Part shown: positions 22,609 to 34,200 of the stretch, one piece after another
Layout of the letters: each line of letters begins with the position of its first letter
How positions within the stretch are numbered: position 1 is the first letter of the stretch
Position numbers and translations under genes: made by a program
The notes under the pieces: generated by a model
The model's input: the letters and a program-made list of their open reading frames with translations, nothing else
Databases searched by the model: none
Told to the model about the DNA's origin: nothing
Assembly (NCBI GenBank): GCA_024195585.1
Contig: SWBL01000207.1
Coordinates: 27,352-91,351 of the forward strand
Reading direction: 5' to 3'
DNA length: 64,000 nt
Origin: Aureobasidium sp. EXF-3400
Taxonomy: Eukaryota; Ascomycota; Dothideomycetes; Dothideales; Saccotheciaceae

Positions 22609-25600
22609 ATGCCGGGTTACTTTGACAACGCCCTTCCAACCGAGCAATCGCTGGATCTCGGCTTCTCCGTTGTTTCGCAGAAGGTTGACCTGACTGTCGA
22701 CTTTGCAAGGCAGGCCATCTCCGGCTCTACTGAAATCACCATCCAACCCGAAATCAAGGATCTTCGGACTATCCGTTTGAACTGTCGTCAGGCCCGGATA
22801 ATAAGCGCCAGCATCGAGGGCTCGAAAGCAGAAGTTTCCTACTCAGACCCTTACCAGAAGATCAAGCTTTCGGGGAGAACAACTGCCCACCAGCATGAAT
22901 ATCTCCGCAACAGGATCGAGGGTGCCATCAAGCAGTCGCCGGACCCAGAACTGGCTCTGGAGATTCCGTTGCGCGTCAAAATCAAGGAGCTGAACACCGA
23001 GTCCTCTACAACTCTGGCCAGGGACAGCCTTAAAAGACAAGAGAGCGATTTTCCTGCTCAAGCAGAGACTCCAACTGGATCAAACGCCCAGGAACCGACG
23101 CTGCGATATGCTCCTTTGAGAATCACGATTGAATTCGAGGTCACAAGTTTCCGGGACGGACTGCATTTCGTTGGTTTCTCAGATCAAGATTCACGCTATC
23201 CACATCTCTATACCAGGAATACCTTAGGACCGGGTGCTGTATGCTCCGTCTTCCCCTGCGTTGATGATGCCACAACCCGCTGCATGTGGGAGATCTCAAT
23301 ACGATGCCACAAAACATTAGGCGATGCGTTCAGAAAAACACCGCAAAGGAGTCCTGACGAGAGGGACGTGGACATGACCGGGCCCGACCAGAAAGACAAG
23401 AAGCCGCGAGACGAGTACCTGATCAACCTCAGCGAGGAAGAAAAATCCCTGGATCTGAGCATTGTGTGCTCAGGTGAAATGACAGACGATGTATGCAGCC
23501 TCAAACATATACCAATAGTGCGTTATCTGACAGACTTCAGATTCTTGACCCGCAGGATCCTACTTGGCGAACCGTCTCCTTTGCATGTTTCGCTCCTGTT
23601 ACCGCTCGTCACATCGGCTTTGCCATCGGTCCTTTTGAGCACGTTGACTTGACTGATTTTCGAGAAGTCGATGAGGATGACAAGCTTGGTCAAAATGCTA
23701 TCAAAGTAGACGGCTTCTGCTTGCCAGGCAGAGCAGAAGAGCTACGGAACACTTGTATGCCAATGGCCAAGGTACGTAATCTTTGTCTGACGAATGAGTC
23801 CAAACTTTTACTAATGACCTCGCCAGGCGATCGACTATTTCACCGTTAACTACGGGTCTTTCCCCTTTTCCAGCTACAAGCTGATCTTTGTCGACGACTT
23901 GGTTCAAGATGTGACGCACACCGCTTCCCTTTCAATCTGCAGCACGCGACTACTTTTCCCAGAAGACATCATCGAACCTCTGGATGCAAACACCCGCGTA
24001 CTAGTCCATGCTCTTGCAAGTCAATGGGTTGGCGTGAACGTCATCCCAAAAGAAGCTCGTGACATGTGGGCTATCACTGGTATCTCCGGGTTCATGAGAG
24101 ACACGTTCATGCGGAAGCTTGCTGGCAACAATGAATACCGCTATCAACAAAAACTCGCTTCTGAACAAGTGTTCGAGCAAGATGTCGAACGATACAGTAT
24201 TCATCAACTTGGTGCTCAGCTTGATATCGACCCTTCAGAATACGATTTCATGGCTCTCAAATCGGCAGTCGTACTCTTCATTCTGGATCGTCGACTAACC
24301 AAGGCGAGTGGAGCAGCTGGAGTCGGGCGAATCATCACCAGGCTGTTGTTGAACGCAAAAACCAGTGACCTCCAGAATGGTGAACTCTCTACTGATTGGT
24401 TCCACCGTCTTTGTGAGAAGCTGGGTCACACAAAACTTGATGCATTCTTCAGGCAGTGGGTATATGGCGCCGGTTGTCCACTGTTCAAGGTGAATCAGCG
24501 ATTCAACAAAAAGAAATTGGTCGTGGAGATGAACATCTACCAAACGCAGCGCGAGCGAAAGATCAAGCCCGAACTCCAGCCTTCGAATTTCATGAGAGAG
24601 GCGAAGGAGCAAGTCTCTGAAGTCTGGGCTCCGGAAGTCTCGGATCCCTTTACCGGACCTATGACTATTCGTATTCACGAAGCTGATGGCACGCCATACG
24701 AGCATATCGTGGAGATCAAGGACACGCATACCAAGATCGAGATTCCTTACAACACCAAGTACAAGCGTCTAAAACGCTCGAAGCGTGCGAAGGAACGAGC
24801 CATGGCTACCAATGGTATGGAACTCGGTGGTGAAGCCGAGAACGATGTCCTGCTTTACTGTCTCGGTGACGTTCTTCAATCCGAAGACGAAGTCAAAGAT
24901 TGGCGTTTGGTCGACTGGGGCAAAGAAGAGGAAGACCGCATGGGCCAAGAAAGTTACGAGTGGATCCGTATGGACGCTGACTTCGAGTGGATTGGCAAGA
25001 TCGACTTGATAATGCCCATCTACATGTACGTCAGTCAGCTGCAACAAGACAGGGATGTCGTTGCACAATACGAGGTAAGCAGCCGCAAGCTACGAATGCG
25101 TGTTTCGTATCATACTAACCTCTTCACAGTCGCTTCAGCACGTCTTGAAACAAAACGCACATCCGCTGATGTCTACTATCCTCGTCAGAACATTGATGGA
25201 TCGCCGATACTTCCACGGCATTCGTACGTTAGCAGCGGAAGGTCTCACCAAGTGTGCTACACCGAGCTTGAACTGGGTAGGCCAATACCATCTCGAGAGA
25301 GCCTTTCAGGAGTTCTTCTGCTTTGCAGATTCGCCCATGCCTCGTGCCAATGACTTCTCGGACCGCATGAGCTATCTGATTCAAAAGGCGATTCCAATTG
25401 CGTTGTCTCATGTCAAAGACGAACGTGGCAAGGTACCAATGAGTGTGAGGAGATTCTTCGTTGACAAGCTCAAGTTCAACGACAATTCCAACAACGAAGT
25501 AAGATGAATGCGTGATGCTACTCAAACTCAAACTGACAGACAAACAGTTCTCCGATTGCTACTACGTTTCTACATTGATGCGATGCCTCGCTGAGTCTTT

Positions 25601-27386
25601 GGTGACTTCTGCAGCACCGCAACAAACCTTTGCCATTAATCCCGACGATGAAGACGATCTGATGCAAGAAACGATTGAAGACGAAAAGTTCCAGAAGGAA
25701 GCTATCAACGAACTCGAACGTTATCGTCGCATTGACGAGTGGATCTCTTCTTATCAAAACATTTATTCTGTCACAGCACTTGAATGCATGCAAAGACTGC
25801 TGCAGCACGGCGTGGTGAAGAACAAGAAGGCAGAAATCCTGCAATACACACAATCTGGCAACGCCGACGAAGTCCGCTTGGCAGCATGGGACTCTCTCGT
25901 TCGACTCAATCTTGCAAGGCGGCCGCAGATCCTCAAATACCTGCTGTACTCACTGTGCGATGATCCTTCGCCTTACTTCAGAGACCAGCTCCTTCGAGTA
26001 CTGGGCCGAGCCCTGGGAACAATCGCATTGAAGACGCAAGGAGCTGAGAAGCCGGCCCCGAAGCCTATCGAGGTAGGAGGTCTAGTGCTCGAGCAGGAAG
26101 AGCCGTTGGCTGTCCAGCCAGTCCTACAGGATGCTTTCGGAAAGAGTCCGCCAGAACTCGCTCTGATCGCCCTCAAAGCCGCCCTAGTCGACGACGAAAT
26201 GTTCAAGGCAGCATTGTGGTATGTCATACAAGCACCAACGCTGGCTATATCTGAAGTGGTCTCATTCCTGGATATCGCCGCCCTGATCTACGACGCCTCC
26301 AACGGTCTTATTGTACATCTTCGTCTGCCTCGCTTTTACACTGCCACAAACCTTGGCAAAGGCAAAGTGCAGTTCAAGGAGAAGGACAAACACCGTACTA
26401 CACCGGTCACAGGCCTCGGTGTGGATGAGTTCGACATGGTGCAGCAGCACAATCTCAAGTACACCGGACCACTTTCAAGAGCTGCCAAAGATCACATCAA
26501 GACACAAAAACAGGAGAAACAAAGATTGGAAAGCCAACTTGCAGCCGCACAGGAGCAGCTCCAGAAACAGCTTGAAGGGCAAATTCACGTCCAACCTCCT
26601 ACAGTCCCGAGACCCTCACATGTGCCCTCGACAGCCATGTCTCCGCCACCTCTGCCCGTATCTACTCCGGGTGGGTCTATGAAACTCACTCTGAAGCGTA
26701 AGCAGAGCGTAACGGCCGAACCACGCGCAAGTAGTCCAAAGCGTCCTCATCTTGTACAGCCTGCTACAAACGGCACAGCATCGACGCCAAAGGTGGAAAA
26801 GAGCCCCAGTCTGAACCTCGGAAAGATACACGCGCAAACACCATCGCGTACGGTATCTGGTGCAGCTACCCCTAGCTCAGCTGCGCCGCCCCGAAAGCCA
26901 ACAGCAAACGACAGGCCAGGCAAATCCAAGACTGTACGCCTGAAGATCACAAAGCAGAAACGCCTGCAAAAGATTCTTTCACAACCACCCCAACCAGGCT
27001 ACAGACCGCAGAAACAAAAGCTCAACATTCCTGCCAAGATCAAGACGTCGTCTTCAGCACGCGCCAGCCCTGCTCCTTCAGCAGGCGGTGGCTCGCACGC
27101 TCGCAGCGGCAGCAACGGCGACTTTTTCGCCAGCCCTGAGGTCACCACTGCGCTCAACACAGGCGCAAGTGTTGGCGCATTCAGAAGCTGGAATGGCATG
27201 AGTTCGGTCAAACGCGAAGCGGACTCGGCACCGATGAGCGCAGTCAGTCCTATGACAATGACCTATCCAGGAAAAAGCAACGGTACTGCGACTGCCACGG
27301 GTACAATGAGTCCGCGTCCATCCGAGGGCGGCGAGGAGAAGAAGCCAAAGTTCAAGCTCAAGTTTGGCAAGAAGCCTACTGCATAA
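22609..27386 (+). CDS. taf2: TAF2, TFIID subunit (M1-aminopeptidase-like)
   Basis: Five exons, 22609-23490, 23541-23771, 23827-25074, 25130-25498 and 25548-27386, all joined in phase 0 by introns of 49-55 bp, give 1522 aa. The N-terminal domain begins LGFSVVSQKVDLTVDF...GSTEITI, as in TAF2. It continues with the peptidase-like fold: FVGFSDQDSRYPHLYTRN, VFPCVDD, GFAIGPFEHVDL, YGSFPFSSYKL and a helical part with HALASQWVGVNV. The zinc-binding HExxH is absent (HALAS), as expected for this non-catalytic paralogue. Heat-like repeats follow, then a long disordered, basic C-terminus (about residues 1240-1522) with SMKLTLKRK and ending KPKFKLKFGKKPTA. TAF2 contacts promoter DNA at the initiator in TFIID. 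Confidence 0.95.
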
Positions 27387-27627
27387 GGGTGACTGTTTTC
27401 CCTTTCTATTCTCATACCATATTCTTGTTCTGTTTCTTTGCTGAGAGGTTGTGCATGATGCGATGGCATTTCATTCAGCATGGCGTTGGCGGGAATTGAG
27501 GATGGGCAAAAAACCAAAAGAGACATTGAGAGCGAGAGACCAAAAAGATTCGAACCGAAATAAAACAAATTTCTATTGACTCTGATTCGTGTTTGTGTTT
27601 GTGATGTGATGTTATGGTGATGTGATT

Positions 27628-27655
27628 GCTTGCTAGCTTGCTAGCTTGCTAGCTT
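27628..27655. repeat. Short tandem repeat of the octamer GCTTGCTA, 3.5 copies
   Basis: Three and a half perfect copies of GCTTGCTA run in tandem, preceded by a GTG/ATGTGATG-rich stretch (27589-27627). It lies about 240 bp after the TAF2 stop codon. Confidence 0.85.
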
Positions 27656-27880
27656 GATTTGCATCTTCAGTGATCTTGTAGGCGATGTGCAGACAGTGAT
27701 TTGTTGTTACTCAACGCCCACCTTTCTACAGTTGTAATTTCGTATGTAAATGCGTGTTCAGCAAATTATCCCTCTCTGTCAGTTTGCTATCAATGACCAA
27801 GCGAATATGCCTAACATCAGAGAGAAGGTGACAAGTGCTGTAACGTGAAATCCTTGCACCACCAGGTATCGTACGCTTAC

Positions 27881-27974
27881 CAATCTGCCCGAGCTTGCCA
27901 TACCCAATTCTACCAACAGGCTTGTCCTTGGCTAGATCGGTGACAGAAGACTTCTGGATGGTAGTGGGAGCTGA
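27881..27974 (-). pseudogene. Possible relic first exon of an aldo/keto reductase
   Basis: On the minus strand a 94-bp stretch bounded by AAG|TC and G|GTAAGC reads as S-A-P-T-T-I-Q-K-S-S-V-T-D-L-A-K, then KPVGRIGYGKLGQIG. The segment KPVGRIGYG resembles the N-terminus of fungal pyridoxine-dehydrogenase-type aldo/keto reductases. No continuing exon is found towards lower coordinates: the best acceptor soon leads to a stop. I therefore read it as a fragment left by a decayed or rearranged gene. Chance similarity over such a short stretch is a real alternative. Confidence 0.2.
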
Positions 27975-28560
27975 CTTGCTTCTAATTTGTGAAAATGTTT
28001 AGAGCGGGGGTTGATATGGTAGGTATAGTAAGAAGTTCGCTTATTCAGCGAGAAGTTGTGTCCGATGGTCCTGCATCACAAGGCGTCTTGCTCGGATCCT
28101 GTCTTCATTCATCGTCATGTGAGATGTTGCGGATGGTCGTGGGCTCGCCCGACAAGACTTTTCTTGCCGGAACTGGTAATGTGTACGAATAAAGGTATAA
28201 AAGAGCAACTTGACAAAGGTAGCACTAAAGTCAAACAAGACAAGTGCTGTGTTGGAGGATGCTGTCCACATAACTGCAGGCCTGTGGCTAGATCAGCATA
28301 CAAACATAGCGTCAGATCGGACCAAAGATGATGGAAAAGTGATGATCTGGGTTGATCTATGCACCTCGATGATACGATAAGACATGACGCTCCCAAGGGG
28401 GCGTATCCGTTGTAACGATATTCCTTACGGGATGAACTTCTCTTCTCGTTGGCAGGCAATGGATACTACGGAGCGTGAGGTTGTTTTCGAGTATCTTGAA
28501 GTGGCTGATAATTGAGATTGTTGTATTCTATTATTTTTGGTATCTTGTAAATATATCTTT

Positions 28561-29327
28561 CTACTCTTCAGAGACACAGAAGGCCTTGAATTCCTTCCAG
28601 GCCTTCTCGAGGTCGTCGTTGATAATGACCTTGTCGAAAACGCCGGGGGTCTTTGCGAATGCGAGTTCGTTCTTTGCTTGAGTGAGACGCTGGGTGATGG
28701 CATCTTCGGAATCAGTGGCGCGGCCGCGTAGGCGTGACTCGAGGATCTCGAGGGATGGCGGTTGTAGGGAGAGGTAGCGAGCGTTGAGGTCCTTCTTCTT
28801 TACTTGCTTGACACCCTGTGATGGCACAATCAGACACGATTTCGGACAAGGAGAGTTTGATGGCAGCATGCATACCTCCATCTCGATGTCCAGAATACAG
28901 GTGCGGTTCTTCTCAGCGACGTCCTTGACAGCCTGGACGCTGGTGCCGTAGTGGTTGCTGCCGAATTGGGCGTGCTCGATGAAGGCATTCTGGTCAATCA
29001 TCTTCAAGAAGTCGTCCTTGGTGACAAAGTGGTACTCGACACCATTCTGCTCTTGACCTCTGGGTTGGCGAGTAGTGTCTTATGCGTATAGAATCAGTCT
29101 CCAAAGTCGATCAAAGAGTTGAAGTTGACAAGTTCGTACGAGAGATTGAAAAACCGAAGCGATCGGGGTACTCTTTGAGCAGACGGTTCAAGTGAGTTGA
29201 TTTGCCAGAGCCAGAGGGCCCGGAGATGACGATGGGACGGTTGACTTGTTCTGGGAGGGGTGATTCATGTCAACCAATGGCCTAGACTCTGCTTGTGTGA
29301 CGGCGGTGTGGACGCACCGGTGGACAT
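28561..29327 (-). CDS. guk1: Guanylate kinase
   Basis: Four exons: 29318-29327, 29140-29250, 28876-29078 and 28561-28815, with introns of 67, 61 and 60 bp, give 192 aa, the normal length. The first exon is only 10 nt (Met-Ser-Thr plus one base). The enzyme phosphorylates GMP to GDP with ATP. Visible: the P-loop [14 protein letters not shown], the GMP-binding FSISHTTRQPR and GVEYHFV, the ILDIEMEGVKQVK strand, the lid [17 protein letters not shown] and the C-terminal [11 protein letters not shown]. It is cytosolic. It is divergent from the DUF2011 gene, with 266 bp between the starts. The first-exon assignment is the least certain part. Confidence 0.9.
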
Positions 29328-29593
29328 TCTGACGGTAGAATAGGTTCGCGACAAAGATTGAGTTGTTCTGGAGAGGAAGGAGCGACCAAACATGAAAAAG
29401 AAGAAGTTGATGGCCTAGATTGTTGACATGGGTCCTGTCGCATGTGAAATCTAGGGGTGTTATCTTATCTCTTGGTCTGATCTTGTGGGGTCCCGTCTCG
29501 TTAGCTCTTTCCTTCTGAGAGCCTCATGCCGCATTCCGCCCAAATTCTGATGCTGATGCTCATCGTTCAACCCACAACCCAAACAACTCAAAA
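29328..29593. promoter_or_regulatory. Shared divergent promoter of guanylate kinase and the DUF2011 gene
   Basis: 266 bp separate the two starts. The half next to the DUF2011 gene is richer in A and C, as in a 5' leader. No specific factor site is claimed. Confidence 0.5.
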
Positions 29594-30468
29594 ATGGCCA
29601 CAACAGCTGGTGCAGTACAGTATGAGGTCCGAAAATCCTCAATATCGACCGCACGTACTGACGACGACCTCGCAGGGTGTCGAGATCAGACCTCAATGCA
29701 TCACCACAGTCGTCGAGAGCATCCTCACCGGATCTAGATACGCTAGAACGACTAGGAGCAAACCTGCGATTCGAGATAGTCGACAATACACCGCAACCTG
29801 TAGACACTGTAGAAAATCAGGAAGACGAAGATGAAGAACTCGAATTCCAACTATTCGCGCCTACCAAATCCACAACCGATGCCTCTGCCCCCGCTTCAGT
29901 CGCCCAGAAAATTCGCATTCGCTCCCCTTCAGAGGAACTTAGGGAGCCAGGTATCATCGGTCCAGGACGTCCTTTGAGCTACTATCATACCGGAGAGCTA
30001 GACCTCACACGCGCTGAGGAATACAAGGTCACAGCCGTGTCTGGCGCAGACGTTCTGGCAATGTCTAAGCTACCCTGTACCGGTTGTACATATCCCTGGA
30101 AACTTGTCACTATCCCTGCGTCACAAGCCAAGTCAGCGATTGCAGCAGCGGCAGCCCAGAACCCAGCAGCCGAAGCGTTCCTGCCAGGTGTACCAAAGAA
30201 ACGCACCCGCTTAGGAAAGAAGGACAGGATAAAGAAGAGGCAGAAGATGGCAGCCATCAAGGCCAAGAAAGAAGAGGACAGCAAATCAAAAGAGGAAAAG
30301 GAGAGGCTCGAGCGCGAAAAGAAAGCCAGGAGAAACAGGGAGAAGAAGTTCAAGAAGAGAGCAAGAGACAAGGCCAAGAAGGCCGCTGGAAAAGAGGGAG
30401 ATGCTGATGATGGAAGTGATGATGGCTCTGACGCCGAAAGTAACGCGGATATCGAGATGGCCTCATGA
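29594..30468 (+). CDS. DUF2011-family fungal protein
   Basis: Exons 29594-29619 and 29676-30468 (56-bp phase-2 intron, CTGAC branch point) give 272 aa. The short first exon encodes MATTAGAV and part of Gln. Conserved DUF2011 features: acidic EDEDEELEFQLFAP, KIRIRSPS, GRPLSYYHTGEL, AVSGADVLAM and CTGCTYPWKLVTIP, which holds a CxxC. The C-terminal third is strongly basic with long Lys/Arg helices (RLGKKDRIKKRQK, KKFKKRARDKAKK) and an acidic end, as in ribosome-biogenesis proteins. Nucleolar location is inferred from that tail. No biochemical function is known to me for the family. Confidence 0.78.
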
Positions 30469-31378
30469 ATTCAGTCTGGTCCTGGATCTATGCTCCTCTA
30501 AATCCCGCTAATGCAATGTCGAGCTGTCATATTGCACAGTTGGTTCTCTCAGCCCGATGGTCTCCTGGAGTTCTCTCTACCCTCTCAAAACCTTCCAGAC
30601 ATCTATGAAACCAAAAGAGTTCCATCAGTATTCAAGTGGCTTTCAAGACAGAGTGTCGCCGGCAGCTGTCTTTCGAGACGCACAAACTCAGTCACAAGGA
30701 GGATCGCATCGACAGAGACATGGAGATGATTCAAGGCCTGGTGAACTCGTGGGCAGGGGTCTTACCCACACAGAGCTATTGTGCTCTTGCAGAGGCATTG
30801 TATGCCAGCCCCTGGTCTGCTGTCGATCTACACGAATCTGACGTGACGTGGAACGCTAGTTGAGAGCTCGTCTCATCGCTTTGTTCGGTATAGCCAGCGT
30901 GTATAGTCCAGGACCTCTTCCACCGCGCGAACTCAAAGAAGCCACCGTCGCAACGCAGGAACAAAACACCACTTGCTGTACAGTTCAATACACCTACAAC
31001 AGCTGTCAGCCCGGATTTTGACCATTGCTGTATCTCCAGGCAGTAGAAGGTAGCAGCAAACAGCAGACAGCAATGTCAAAATGCATGAAGCAAAACACCA
31101 GGAAAAACTCTCCATCGAGAGATATGATTTCGATCTACCTTGACCAGCAAGGATCGTGTGAAACGATTCCAGGTGTTGTTCACTGTGCTCCTTGGACTGC
31201 ACATCTCTGTGGTCTTCACTTCTCCTTGATCTTCACATGTTCGGACCCTGGATTCACCTTAGCCTTGGCAAAATCCGCCAGGAACTGCCTCAAAATTCAC
31301 AAGCCCATGCGGCGGATTTTGCTCGCTTGCGCACGGACTCACGGATCAACAACAAAACCAGCAACTGCAACCGACAAC
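30469..31378. other. Intergenic, 910 bp
   Basis: No supported gene. A frame open upstream of the next gene contains an ATG at 31073 but its sequence before 31379 shows no protein-like conservation, so I treat it as 5' leader. Confidence 0.45.
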
Positions 31379-31851
31379 ATGGATCCAATCCAGATCAACC
31401 TCGCTGCTCCCATCTATGGGAAGCAGGGGACCGGCGTTGGGCCTAGCCAGCCTGACGAGAGTGTTGAGGAACCAAGCGGCTTCCTCGTCGCCCTCACCTC
31501 TGCTTTCAAGCGCAAGCTTGCTAAGTCCGGTCCCCAAGGCGATGCCATGAAGGCCATGTTCGGTAAGCAACGACACCTTCCTGCCCTACACTCGTGAATG
31601 TCGTCAACTAACATCGATGGGACGCGCTTATAGGCAACCACCAGTACCAGTTCGTTGGTGAGATGCCCGTGGGTTACACCCACGCCAGGAGAACGCGCGA
31701 TGATGGCCGCCGCGACATCCGCATCTACGGCCACCCCTCCGGTCGTTTCTACGACTCGGCGACCAAGTTCTTGCCGCATGTCGTTGCCATGCTGGTCCTC
31801 AGTGACCGATGCTGGTGCGACCTCTGCAAGGAAGAATCAAGTAGTTCGTAG
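31379..31851 (+). CDS. Small protein with a Clr2-like silencing domain
   Basis: Exons 31379-31562 and 31634-31851 (71-bp phase-1 intron) give 133 aa, starting MDPIQINLAAPIYG. The second exon has YQFVGEMPVGYTHARRTRD, RRDIRIYGHPSGRFYDSATKFLPHV and a closing CWCDLCKEES. The Y-GHP-G-x-F/Y-S-x-x-F-x-PH and C-x-C-x2-C pattern resembles the N-terminal domain of cryptic loci regulator 2, part of heterochromatin silencing in fission yeast. The protein is much shorter than Clr2, so it may be a stand-alone domain or a diverged duplicate. The frame extends upstream to an ATG at 31073; I prefer 31379 because the sequence before it is not protein-like. Confidence 0.5.
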
Positions 31852-32937
31852 TCGACCCGGGGTCAAGGGGTGGTGTCGGGATCGCGTTGGAGGGACCTGA
31901 TGCTCGAGGGGTGTGGTGGTGGAGGATAGTTGATAGATCACTTTGTTCGTAGCAACTTGATCAAAGACTTTCCAGGAAACCGACTTCTTCTAATACGTGC
32001 TTCGTGATGATAACCCGCATACTACGTGCTACAGGAGATACGAGTCTCGGGTACAGTATCAAACGACAAGGGGGTCGTCGATTCTACTTGTGCTCCGATC
32101 CCCCCTTTTTCTCTCTCGTACCTCGACGATGAAAATTTGTCGGTACGCACGATACTGTACAGTTCCAGAGTCGATACCAAGGCAAGCAATCAACTCATGA
32201 CTGCGTCAGGCTCTCAATGGCTCGAGCCAGCAATCAAAAAGCATGTTGCATTTCGATAGAGGGATACCTAGTTACCACCGGCAGTGAGAACAAGTGCAAC
32301 TACGACCCCTGACGCGTCTTGTCTTTAAGAATGTCACATTATCCAAACACCATGTGTTTCCACCCTTACTTGGTCTATTACTCATTCTCCCAGATCGCCA
32401 TCGTGCAATACCTTACACTCCACCTGCAGCCACCACGACTGTGTGAGAAACACGACATGTTTTGCACGGTCACGGACGCGATTGCTTCGTTTGATGTCGG
32501 GCGCCTTCGCTGTGCGGAAGAGTAGCACGTGGCGTGTTTTGTGTTCCTGGAAGTCCTCTAGGAGTCTTCTTGGTTTCGGTTGGGGGGATGAGTGGGAGGC
32601 GGCGCTGTACTGATGAGTATTGACGGTGCCAGCAGAGATGTATATATAGTAGGTAACAATCCTGTGTGGATGTTTCACACATCGATGGAACGGGAGACAG
32701 ACAATAGAAGATAAAGTATGATATATCAGAATTTGTTTGGTAGAAAATAAAGCGATGATTAAGATCTTTCATGAACTGAGGATGGTAAGCCTTTGGTGGG
32801 CTGGCCTGGAGAGAGAAATATATAGTATGCAGCGGCATTATATTTCAGATGCTCGATGGTGCATACATAGACAAAATGGGAAACACACGAAAGAGGAAAT
32901 CATTTATCAGATTTTGTTTAGTAGAGAAGTGTGGTAA
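31852..32937. other. Intergenic, 1086 bp
   Basis: It holds the 3' flank of the Clr2-like gene and that of the convergent GlcNAc-6-P deacetylase gene. Short open frames occur on both strands but none has a recognisable domain or splice signals. The right half (32630-32937) is AT-richer. Confidence 0.5.
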
Positions 32938-34200
32938 TCAAAACCTCTCATGAACCAGTCTTCCAAACTTCCACACCTGATCAACTAGTAATTGCTTACC
33001 TTCTCCGTCGACTTCCTCTGACAACACCAATAAATCAGCATCAGCATCAGCTTCCAAACACCCCTTGACGCCCTCTAGTCCCAGCATCTTGGCTGGGGTG
33101 ACAGTGACAGCCCGGACAGCTTCAGGTATACTCGCATTCGACCAATTGAGAAAGTTATTCACGCAGTCTAGCAATGTCGCACACCCACCAGCAATCTTGT
33201 CTGTGCCGTCAAGAGTCAGATTCGAGCCTTTCTTGACAATACTATCGCCGTTGGTCCAGTTATAGGTGCCGTCCGGCAAGCCGGCGAGACTCATGGCATC
33301 AGTAACCAAGATCATGCCTTCTGGGTGCGCGGCATATGCTATCTTGACTGTAGTGGGATGTAAATGGATACCATCGGCGATGACACCGAAGAAAGGCGTA
33401 TGTGTGGATGGATGGCCCAAGATACCAAAAACACCAGGGTTTCTGTGGTGGAGAGGTTTCATGGCATTGAAGAGGTGAGTTATCATTTTCGCGCCGGCGG
33501 CTACTGCTGCAGATGCTTCTTCGTAGGTGGCTTCTGTGTGACCGATGCTGAAGATGATGTTGTGCTTAACCACGTCTGGGATTATCGAGGTCATGTTTCC
33601 GACTTCGGGGGCGGCGGTCAGTTTCTTGATGTTGGATAGATTGTGCGCGCCGTAGCAAGCTTCGAGGTCGGCGAAGGATGTGGCCGATTGTAGGACTTCA
33701 GGGCTGTGGATGCCGTTTTTGGTTGGACTGAGGAAGGGGCCTTCGACATGTGCGCCTAGCGATTCCGCACCTTCGTCTGCATCGCGGGCTGCGCCAGAAG
33801 GACCCAGATATGGCAATGCGCTGTGATAAAGTTCGGGGTTTTGACTAGTGATAGTAGGAAGGTACGATGTGAGACCCGTTCCGATCAATCTTCTGTTCAG
33901 CTCCTTCAGACCCTTGCGATGGGAGATAGGATCTTGTGGTGCTTGCGAAAAATCAAAGCCAAATGCGCCATTGAATTGTACATCGATGAAGCCGGGAGAA
34001 ACTACGCGGCCACCAAGGTCAATGACCTCATCTGGGGCCGCTTGGTGCTCGTAGAAGACTTCTTGACTGCGTAGGATGCGCCCTGTGACTGATGAAAGCC
34101 AGAGATCTTCTTCTACCAGAGTGTTGCCTTTGACTAGTCGGCATCCAGTCAAGCGAGTGATACCACTTCGAGGCCTCTCAGGTGATACAGCTGCCGGCAT
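32938..34200 (-). CDS. dac1: N-acetylglucosamine-6-phosphate deacetylase
   Basis: A single exon encodes 420 aa, the normal NagA length. It removes acetate from GlcNAc-6-P to give glucosamine-6-P. Amidohydrolase signatures: VVSPGFIDVQFNGAFGFDF at the start of the barrel, AHVEGPFLSPTKNGIH (metal-ligand Glu), SIGHTEATYE and MITHLFNAMKPLHHRNPG (metal-ligand His residues), ADGIHLHP, and LVTDAMSLAGL with the catalytic Asp. The second metal site of some amidohydrolases (an N-terminal H-x-H) is replaced by Q-F-N, usual in NagA. It is divergent from the GH3-GNAT gene and is part of the GlcNAc cluster spanning 32.9-47.9 kb. Confidence 0.95.
   Translation of the reverse strand: MPAAVSPERPRSGITRLTGCRLVKGNTLVEEDLWLSSVTGRILRSQEVFYEHQAAPDEVIDLGGRVVSPGFIDVQFNGAFGFDFSQAPQDPISHRKGLKELNRRLIGTGLTSYLPTITSQNPELYHSALPYLGPSGAARDADEGAESLGAHVEGPFLSPTKNGIHSPEVLQSATSFADLEACYGAHNLSNIKKLTAAPEVGNMTSIIPDVVKHNIIFSIGHTEATYEEASAAVAAGAKMITHLFNAMKPLHHRNPGVFGILGHPSTHTPFFGVIADGIHLHPTTVKIAYAAHPEGMILVTDAMSLAGLPDGTYNWTNGDSIVKKGSNLTLDGTDKIAGGCATLLDCVNNFLNWSNASIPEAVRAVTVTPAKMLGLEGVKGCLEADADADLLVLSEEVDGEGKQLLVDQVWKFGRLVHERF

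Larger units (their letters stand above)
27387..28560. other. Intergenic, 1174 bp, between convergent TAF2 and guanylate kinase
   Basis: Beyond the two 3' ends this stretch contains an octamer repeat (27628-27655) and a possible relic exon on the minus strand (about 27881-27974). I see no intact gene. Confidence 0.5.
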
